Of a stretch of DNA of 30,590 nt, positions 24,608-30,590 are shown piece by piece. The stretch's first letter is position 1; each line of letters opens with the position of its first letter. The translations under genes and the position numbers were made by a program. The notes beneath the pieces were generated by a model. The model had not been told where the DNA came from. It was given only the letters and a program-made list of their open reading frames with translations, and made no database searches. Origin of the DNA: CAZLXG01 sp964563585 (GTDB taxonomy: Bacteria; Bacteroidota; Bacteroidia; Flavobacteriales; Flavobacteriaceae); NCBI GenBank assembly GCA_964563585.1, contig CAZLXG010000026.1, forward strand, positions 1-30,590, given 5' to 3'.

Positions 24608-25797
24608 TAGTCTTTATAAATTTTTAAGGCTTCTTTTATAATATTTACAGCTTTTATTAAACTTTCTTTTTTAAGTACGTAAGCTATTCTAATTTGGTTT
24701 AAACCTGTGTTTGGCGTGGAGTAAAACCCACCAGCTGGAGCAACCATAACGGTTTCGTCATTAACATCAAAATGTTCTAAAATCCATTGTGCAAAATCAT
24801 CCGAATTTTTAACGGGTAACTCAACAATACAATAAAAAGCACCTTTTGGTTTTGCTACTTTAACGCCTTCAATTTTTTGTAATTCAGTTATTAGCGTGTT
24901 TCTTCGTTCTACATATTCTTTAATAACATCATCAAAATAACTTTGTGGAGTTTCAAGAGCAGCTTCGCTTGCAATTTGAGCAAATGTTGGAGGACTTAAA
25001 CGTGCTTGTGCAAATTTTAAAACCGTTTCTAAAACGGACTTATTTTTAGTTACTAAACAACCAATTCTTGCGCCACACATGCTATATCGTTTAGATACAG
25101 AATCTATCATAATTGCATGTTCATCTAATCCAACTTCTTGCATTACTGAATAATGTGTGTTTCCATCGTATACAAATTCACGATATACTTCATCTGCAAT
25201 TAAAAATAAATCATGTTTTTTAACAATAGCGGCTAGTTTTTGTATTTCTTCTTTTGAATATAAATAACCTGTTGGGTTTCCTGGGTTACAGATTAAAATA
25301 GCTTTTGTTTTTGGTGTAATTAGTTTTTCAAATTCTTCAATTGCTGGTAACGCAAAATTATCTTCAATTTTAGAAATAACAGGAACCACTTTTATGCCCG
25401 AAGCAGTAGAGAATCCATTGTAATTAGCATAAAATGGTTCGGGAATAATAATTTCATCATCTACATCCATAATACTTCCAAACGCAAAAAGAAGTGCTTC
25501 GCTACCTCCAGTAGTTACAACAATATCATTATGAGAAACCTCAATATGATGTTTTTTGTAATAAGTAGCTATTTTCTGTCTGTACGTTTCAGAACCTTCC
25601 GACCTAGAATAAGCTAATACTTCTAGTGTGCTATTTTTTACAGCCTGTAAAGCGATTTTAGGAGTTTTAATATCTGGTTGACCGATATTTAAATAATAAA
25701 TTGACTTTCCGTTTTTCACAGCTTGTTCTGCAAAAGGAACTAATTTGCGAATGGGCGATTGTGGCATTAACTGCCCCTTTTTTGAAATTGTTGGCAT
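24607..25797 (-). CDS. Class I/II PLP-dependent aminotransferase (aspartate aminotransferase-like)
   Basis: A 396-residue fold-type I aminotransferase. PLP lysine is Lys236 in SVSKRYSMCG. Asn174 (NPGNPTG), Asp202 and Tyr205 (ADEVY) and Arg244 (GARIG) complete the cofactor site, and the C-terminal arginine for the substrate carboxylate fits NQIRIAYV. It most resembles the AspC/AAT-like Igamma group; the exact amino acid is uncertain. It is the first gene of a pair with murB. The next gene upstream is divergent. Confidence 0.92.
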   Translation of the reverse strand: MPTISKKGQLMPQSPIRKLVPFAEQAVKNGKSIYYLNIGQPDIKTPKIALQAVKNSTLEVLAYSRSEGSETYRQKIATYYKKHHIEVSHNDIVVTTGGSEALLFAFGSIMDVDDEIIIPEPFYANYNGFSTASGIKVVPVISKIEDNFALPAIEEFEKLITPKTKAILICNPGNPTGYLYSKEEIQKLAAIVKKHDLFLIADEVYREFVYDGNTHYSVMQEVGLDEHAIMIDSVSKRYSMCGARIGCLVTKNKSVLETVLKFAQARLSPPTFAQIASEAALETPQSYFDDVIKEYVERRNTLITELQKIEGVKVAKPKGAFYCIVELPVKNSDDFAQWILEHFDVNDETVMVAPAGGFYSTPNTGLNQIRIAYVLKKESLIKAVNIIKEALKIYKD

Positions 25798-25920
25798 TTA
25801 TAATGAGTTTAAAGTACAAAGTTGAGAAAATTATCTTAAAGTTTTTTTAAAAAACAACTCTAAATCAATAAGCTATTCTAAAGAATTGTAAATTGATGAT
25901 AAAAATATTCTGTTTTTAAT

Positions 25921-27258
25921 ATGAAAAAAATTTTTGCTTTAGTAATGTTGTTTTTTTGTTTGAGTCATCTTAGTTTTTCTCAAGGGAAGTTTGTTATTCA
26001 AAATAAAAAACATTCAGATAAAATTAAGTTTAAATTTATAAATAACTTAATTATTATTCCTGTTGAAATTAATGGTGTAGAATTGTCTTTTTTATTAGAT
26101 ACTGGTGTTAGTAAGCCTATTATTTTTAATTTTTTAAATGTATCAGACACCTTAAAAATTAAAAACGCTGAGAAAATTTATTTAAGAGGTTTAGGCGAAG
26201 GCGAATCTGTTGAAGCACTAAAATCGAAAAATAATGTTATGAAAATTGGTGATGCTATTAAGTTAAACCAAGAGTTATATGCAGTTTATGATGCTAATTT
26301 AAATTTTGCACCAAGATTAGGTGTTCCTGTTCATGGTATTTTAGGTTTCGATTTATTCAAAGATTTTGTTGTTGAAATAAATTATTCTAATAGATATATT
26401 AGAATAACTGAGCCACAGAGTTTTAATTATAAAAATTGCAGAAAATGTGAACGCTTAAACCTAGAGTTCTATAATAATAAACCTTATTTAAATGCAAAAG
26501 TTAAAATTAATAATAATGAGATTCCCGTTAAATTATTAATAGATACTGGAGGTAGTGATGCTTTGTGGTTATTTGAAGACGATTCATTGGGTTTAGTATC
26601 TGATAAAAAATATTTTAATGATTTTTTAGGTCATGGACTTAGTGGAAGCGTTTATGGGAAACGTTCTAAAATTGATGCGTTTTCTTTAAAAAGATTTGTT
26701 GTAGAAAAGGCTAATGTTGCATACCCGGATTCTGCATCTATTTCTTATGCTAGACAATTTAAAGGGCGTAATGGTAGTTTAGCAGGCAATATATTAAAAC
26801 GATTTAATCTTATAATTGATTATCAAAAAGCCAAAATCACACTAAAAAAGAATTCTCATTTTAAAGAACCATTTAGCTATAATAAAAGCGGCATCGAGTT
26901 AGCACATATAGGTGTAAGACTTGTAAGAGAAAGAGATGCCTCTAAAAGTGAAGATAAGAGTTCTTTGACTAAAGGAAGTCAGCAAAATAGTACAACTATT
27001 ATTATAGAGGTTAAGTATAAATTTTCTCTAAAACCATCTTATTCTATAGTTGAATTGCGGGTAGGTTCTCCAGCGCATAGAGCAGGATTAATGATTGGAG
27101 ATATTGTTTTATCTATTAACGGAAAACCAACATACCAATATTCATTGCAAGATTTAATATATAAGTTCTATGATGAGGCAGGTAAAAGAATAAGGTTAAA
27201 AGTTGAAAGAAAAGGCGTGATTTTAACTTTTAATTTTCAATTAGAAAGCCTGTTTTAA
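25921..27258 (+). CDS. Secreted two-lobed retropepsin-like aspartic protease with PDZ domain
   Basis: A 445-residue exported protein with a signal peptide (1-21, cut after SFSQ). There are two retropepsin-like halves, each with its own catalytic DTG: Asp60 (LLDTG) and Asp208 (LIDTG), and each closed by a hydrophobic-Gly segment (ILGFDLF at 140-146; LAGNIL before NLIIDY). A C-terminal PDZ domain (about 350-440; SPAHRAGLMIGDIVLSING) should bind peptide tails. Two DTG halves in one chain can make a complete pepsin-like active site without dimerising. Substrate unknown. It is a single-gene unit ending at a strong terminator. Confidence 0.9.
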   Translation: MKKIFALVMLFFCLSHLSFSQGKFVIQNKKHSDKIKFKFINNLIIIPVEINGVELSFLLDTGVSKPIIFNFLNVSDTLKIKNAEKIYLRGLGEGESVEALKSKNNVMKIGDAIKLNQELYAVYDANLNFAPRLGVPVHGILGFDLFKDFVVEINYSNRYIRITEPQSFNYKNCRKCERLNLEFYNNKPYLNAKVKINNNEIPVKLLIDTGGSDALWLFEDDSLGLVSDKKYFNDFLGHGLSGSVYGKRSKIDAFSLKRFVVEKANVAYPDSASISYARQFKGRNGSLAGNILKRFNLIIDYQKAKITLKKNSHFKEPFSYNKSGIELAHIGVRLVRERDASKSEDKSSLTKGSQQNSTTIIIEVKYKFSLKPSYSIVELRVGSPAHRAGLMIGDIVLSINGKPTYQYSLQDLIYKFYDEAGKRIRLKVERKGVILTFNFQLESLF

Positions 27259-27260
27259 AT

Positions 27261-27298
27261 AAAAAGAGCCAAAGTATTTAAATACTTTGGCTCTTTTT
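27261..27298. terminator. Bidirectional terminator after the aspartic protease
   Basis: A perfect 38-base palindrome: AAAAAGAGCCAAAGTATTT followed by its reverse complement. The A and T runs at the ends give a T-tract on both strands, serving this gene and the convergent DUF1573 gene. Confidence 0.9.
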
Positions 27299-27317
27299 AT
27301 TTTTTAAGAATAACAGA

Positions 27318-27743
27318 TTATTGCTCCATTACACTTTTGTCTTTCTTTTTAAGAACACTTTCTTTACTAGAATCTACAACTAAACCTTTTATTTTTAAGG
27401 CAATAGTTGGTGTTACAGCATTAGAAATAACTGTGATAGTTTTTCTAATAGGGTTTACTCTATTAGTATCATACTTTACCTCAATTTTTCCAGTTTCACC
27501 AGGTAAAATTGAACCTTTAGGCTTTTTAGGTATGGTACAACCACAACTAGAACTTACTTTAGAAATTATAAGTGGAGCATCACCAGTATTTGTAAACTCA
27601 AAAATTCTTACACCATTAGATCCTTTTTCAATAGTTCCGTAATCAATGGTATCAGTTTTAAATTCTATTTTTGCTACTTTTTCTTGTGCATTAACAGAAA
27701 AACTGATTAATCCGATAAATAAAATTGTAATTAATTGTTTCAT
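27318..27743 (-). CDS. Secreted DUF1573 (ASH/Hydin-like Ig) domain protein
   Basis: From ATG 27743 the protein has 141 residues: a signal peptide (1-20, cut after VNAQ), then one immunoglobulin-like DUF1573 domain with the characteristic FEFTNTGDAPLII, SSCGCTIP and LPGETGKIEVKYDT segments, and a charged lysine-rich tail. It is expected in the periplasm or at the surface; the role is not established. The 18-residue extension to TTG 27797 is rejected because that TTG is the end of a TATTTTTG -7 box and because the signal peptide then starts cleanly. Confidence 0.88.
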   Translation of the reverse strand: MKQLITILFIGLISFSVNAQEKVAKIEFKTDTIDYGTIEKGSNGVRIFEFTNTGDAPLIISKVSSSCGCTIPKKPKGSILPGETGKIEVKYDTNRVNPIRKTITVISNAVTPTIALKIKGLVVDSSKESVLKKKDKSVMEQ

Positions 27744-27794
27744 TACTTTTAATTTTAAATTCATGTCAAACATACTTACTTTTTCTACAATCTG

Positions 27795-27802
27795 CAAAAA
27801 TA
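27795..27802 (-). promoter_or_regulatory. -7 box of the DUF1573 gene
   Basis: Minus-strand TATTTTTG matches TAnnTTTG exactly, 51 bases upstream of ATG 27743. A TTA about 21 bases further upstream is a weak -33 candidate. Confidence 0.5.
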
Positions 27803-27888
27803 TTAGACGTAATGCACGTTTGTTAACATATCCAACTTAGTTAAATGTACAAATAACTTTCCTGTTTTTTATCAATAACTCTTATTGC

Positions 27889-27919
27889 TTTCACAGAAAA
27901 AGAAATATAAGTACTTTTG
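27889..27919 (+). promoter_or_regulatory. valS promoter, Bacteroidota type
   Basis: TTTC (27889-27892, one mismatch to TTTG), 19 bases, then TACTTTTG (27912-27919), an exact -7 match, 30 bases upstream of the valS ATG. Confidence 0.6.
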
Positions 27920-27949
27920 CAAATTAAGATTCAAAAACTATTCCAAAGT

Positions 27950-30583
27950 ATGCAAATTCCATCAAAATATGATGCAAGTCAGGTAGAAAGTAAATGGTAC
28001 GATTACTGGATGAAGCACAATTATTTTCATTCAAAACCAGATGAAAGAGAGCCGTATACTATTGTAATTCCTCCACCAAACGTTACAGGCGTGTTACATA
28101 TGGGTCACATGCTTAATAACACTATTCAAGACGTGTTAATTCGTCGTGCGCGTTTACAAGGTAAAAATGCGTGTTGGGTTCCGGGAACAGACCATGCGTC
28201 TATTGCTACCGAAGCTAAGGTGGTTGCAAAGTTAAAAGAGCAAGGTATTGATAAAAATGATTTGTCTCGTGATGAGTTTTTGAAGCATGCTTGGGATTGG
28301 ACAGAAGAATATGGAGGAGTAATCTTAGAACAATTAAAGAAATTAGGTTGTTCTTGCGATTGGGATAGAACCAAATTTACAATGGATGATGATATGTCTG
28401 AAGCTGTAATTAAAGTATTTGTAGATTTATACAATAAAGGTTTAATTTATCGTGGCTATAGAATGGTAAATTGGGACCCAGAAGCAAAAACAACCTTATC
28501 TGATGAAGAAGTAATTCATGTTGAAAAACAAGGGTTATTATATTATTTAGAATATAAAATTGAAGGTAGTAACGACAAGCTAACCATAGCGACTACAAGA
28601 CCTGAAACTATTTTTGGAGATACAGCAATCTGTATAAACCCTAATGATGAACGTTTCACACATTTAAAAGGAAAGAAGGCAATTGTGCCTATCTGCGGAA
28701 GAGTAATTCCTATTATAGAAGATGAATATGTAGATATTGAATTTGGTACAGGTTGTTTAAAAGTAACACCTGCTCACGATGAAAATGATAAGGCTTTAGG
28801 AGAAAAACACAATCTAGAAGTTGTAGATATTTTTAATGAAGATGCATCGTTGAATAGCTTCGGAATGCACTACGAGGGAAAAGATAGATTCGTAGTAAGA
28901 AAAGAAATAGTAAAAGAATTAGAAGAAAAAGGGTTTTTGGTGAAAACTGAAACACACCTTAATAAAGTAGGAACTTCAGAAAGAACAAAAGCAGTTATAG
29001 AACCAAGATTAAGTGATCAGTGGTTTTTAAAAATGGAAGACTTAGTAAAACCAGCAATAAAAGCAGTTTTAGGTAAAGATTCTGAAATAAATTTATATCC
29101 AAAGAAGTTTGAAAATACGTATAGGCACTGGATGGAGAATATTCGCGATTGGAATATTTCTCGTCAATTACTTTGGGGGCAACAAATTCCAGCTTATTTC
29201 TATGGAGATGGAAAAGAAGATTTTGTTGTAGCCGAAACTATTGAGGAAGCAGTAGAACTAGCAAAAGTGGCAGCTAACAACCAAGAGCTAACAGCTAATA
29301 GCTTAAAACAAGAAACAGATGCATTAGATACTTGGTTTTCTTCTTGGTTATGGCCAATGAGTGTGTTTGACGGCATTAGAAATCCAGAAAACGAAGACAT
29401 AAAATATTACTATCCAACCAACGATTTGGTTACAGGTCCAGATATTTTATTCTTTTGGGTTGCCCGTATGATTATTGCAGGATACGAATATAAAAACCAA
29501 AAACCATTTAATAATGTTTACTTAACAGGATTAGTTCGCGATAAGCAACGTCGTAAAATGAGTAAATCATTAGGTAATTCACCAGATGCGTTAAAGCTTA
29601 TAGAAGAATACACAGCAGATGGAGTTCGTGTTGGATTATTATTAAGTAGTGCAGCAGGAAACGATTTAATGTTTGAAGAAACCTTATGTCAACAAGGAAA
29701 AGGGTTTGGAAACAAAATTTGGAATGCATTTCAATTAACTAACCTTTGGAAAGTAGCAGATATTGAGCAGCCAAATTCTAGTAAAATAGCCTTAGAATGG
29801 TACGAATCTAAATTTCAGCAAACTTTATTAGAAATTGAAGACCATTTTAGTAAATATAGATTGTCTGATGCTTTAATGACTATCTATAAGTTAATTTATG
29901 ATGATTTCTGTGGATGGTTATTAGAGATTGTAAAACCAGCATATCAACAACCCATTGATTCAAAAACGTATAAAAATGTAATTGCCATATTTGAAGATAA
30001 TTTAAAAATTCTTCATCCATTTATGCCGTTTTTAACTGAAGACATTTGGCAATATATTTCCGAACGTTCACCTGAAGAAGCTTTGATTGTTGCAAAATGG
30101 CCAGAAGCTAAAGCTATCAATTCAATATTAATTTCTGAATTTGATTTTGCTTCGGAAGTTATTTCGGGAATTCGCTCTATTAGGAAAGAAAAGAATATTA
30201 CCTTTAAAGAAGCCATTGAATTTTCAGTAATAAATAATGAAAATACAAACACTACGTTTGATGATGTTATTGTTAAACTTGGGAATCTTGAAGCTGTTAA
30301 TTATGTAAAGGAAGCAGTTGAAGGCGCTTTAACATATAGAGTGAAATCTAATGAGTATTTTATTCCAATATACGGTGCAATAGATGTTGAAGCCGAAATT
30401 AAAAAACTAACGGAAGAATTAAATTATACTGAAGGGTTTTTAAAATCGGTACAAAAGAAGCTTTCTAACGAGCGTTTTGTGGCTGGAGCACCAGAACAAG
30501 TGGTTGTTAGTGAAAAGAAAAAAGAAGCAGATGCTTTGGCTAAAATAGAAACTCTAAAAGCTAGTTTAGATAGTTTGAATTAG
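27950..30583 (+). CDS. valS: Valyl-tRNA synthetase
   Basis: A class Ia aminoacyl-tRNA synthetase charging tRNA-Val, 877 residues from ATG 27950. It has the HIGH signature as HMGH (50-53, PNVTGVLHMGHM), the editing CP1 domain in the middle (TTRPETIFGDTA), and KMSKS (536-540, RRKMSKSLGNS), then the anticodon-binding helical domain and the C-terminal coiled-coil arm (about 810-877) typical of ValRS. The reading that starts at TTG 27917 uses the last bases of the -7 box and is rejected. Divergent from the DUF1573 gene. Confidence 0.97.
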   Translation: MQIPSKYDASQVESKWYDYWMKHNYFHSKPDEREPYTIVIPPPNVTGVLHMGHMLNNTIQDVLIRRARLQGKNACWVPGTDHASIATEAKVVAKLKEQGIDKNDLSRDEFLKHAWDWTEEYGGVILEQLKKLGCSCDWDRTKFTMDDDMSEAVIKVFVDLYNKGLIYRGYRMVNWDPEAKTTLSDEEVIHVEKQGLLYYLEYKIEGSNDKLTIATTRPETIFGDTAICINPNDERFTHLKGKKAIVPICGRVIPIIEDEYVDIEFGTGCLKVTPAHDENDKALGEKHNLEVVDIFNEDASLNSFGMHYEGKDRFVVRKEIVKELEEKGFLVKTETHLNKVGTSERTKAVIEPRLSDQWFLKMEDLVKPAIKAVLGKDSEINLYPKKFENTYRHWMENIRDWNISRQLLWGQQIPAYFYGDGKEDFVVAETIEEAVELAKVAANNQELTANSLKQETDALDTWFSSWLWPMSVFDGIRNPENEDIKYYYPTNDLVTGPDILFFWVARMIIAGYEYKNQKPFNNVYLTGLVRDKQRRKMSKSLGNSPDALKLIEEYTADGVRVGLLLSSAAGNDLMFEETLCQQGKGFGNKIWNAFQLTNLWKVADIEQPNSSKIALEWYESKFQQTLLEIEDHFSKYRLSDALMTIYKLIYDDFCGWLLEIVKPAYQQPIDSKTYKNVIAIFEDNLKILHPFMPFLTEDIWQYISERSPEEALIVAKWPEAKAINSILISEFDFASEVISGIRSIRKEKNITFKEAIEFSVINNENTNTTFDDVIVKLGNLEAVNYVKEAVEGALTYRVKSNEYFIPIYGAIDVEAEIKKLTEELNYTEGFLKSVQKKLSNERFVAGAPEQVVVSEKKKEADALAKIETLKASLDSLN

Positions 30584-30590
30584 TTTTTTT

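Overview
The window is an AT-rich chromosomal segment of a marine-type member of the Flavobacteriaceae (Bacteroidota). The evidence is the low GC content, repeated TAnnTTTG-type -7 promoter boxes upstream of genes, few Shine-Dalgarno sites, typical flavobacterial gene families (DUF1573 protein, cysteine-free COG1579 protein, 3-hydroxyanthranilate route of tryptophan breakdown) and dispersed repeats of kinds common in Bacteroidota. No phage, plasmid, transposase, rRNA, tRNA or CRISPR array is visible. No gene-free stretch exceeds about 300 bases.

Bases 83-9190, all on the minus strand, are a kynurenine catabolic operon read from 9190 downwards: kynureninase, a 49-residue lipoprotein, kynurenine 3-monooxygenase, a RidA-type 2-aminomuconate deaminase, an aldehyde dehydrogenase fitting 2-aminomuconate semialdehyde, an atypical SDR, 3-hydroxyanthranilate 3,4-dioxygenase, ACMS decarboxylase, a class I O-methyltransferase and a secreted alpha/beta hydrolase. 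Together they would take kynurenine through 3-hydroxykynurenine, 3-hydroxyanthranilate, ACMS and 2-aminomuconate semialdehyde to 2-aminomuconate and its deaminated oxo-acid. Tryptophan dioxygenase, an obvious cytosolic formamidase and the usual 4-oxalocrotonate lower pathway are not in the window. Four gaps inside this operon (about 95-116 bp each) are filled with hairpin-forming repeats, and the deaminase gene is cut by a 100-N assembly gap that looks like an unmerged overlap.

Bases 9241-18146 hold housekeeping and stress genes: a lipoprotein, a lipoprotein MsrA, a coiled-coil COG1579 protein with Nif3 (4 bp apart), divergent lpxK, a TPR-linked hybrid histidine kinase, and lipA followed directly by a GAPDH. 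Bases 18176-21278 form one tight minus-strand unit: a small four-cysteine membrane protein, a membrane glycosyltransferase, an ECF sigma factor, and an Nramp-fold transporter whose canonical metal-binding motifs are replaced.

Bases 21424-30583 contain aqpZ, an ECF sigma/RskA-type anti-sigma pair, an aminotransferase overlapping murB, a two-lobed aspartic protease with a PDZ domain, a DUF1573 protein and valS. Strong stem-loop terminators separate the convergent units. Several called starts are probably wrong: TTG codons that lie inside -7 boxes or repeats were taken as starts, and the corrected starts are given in the entries.
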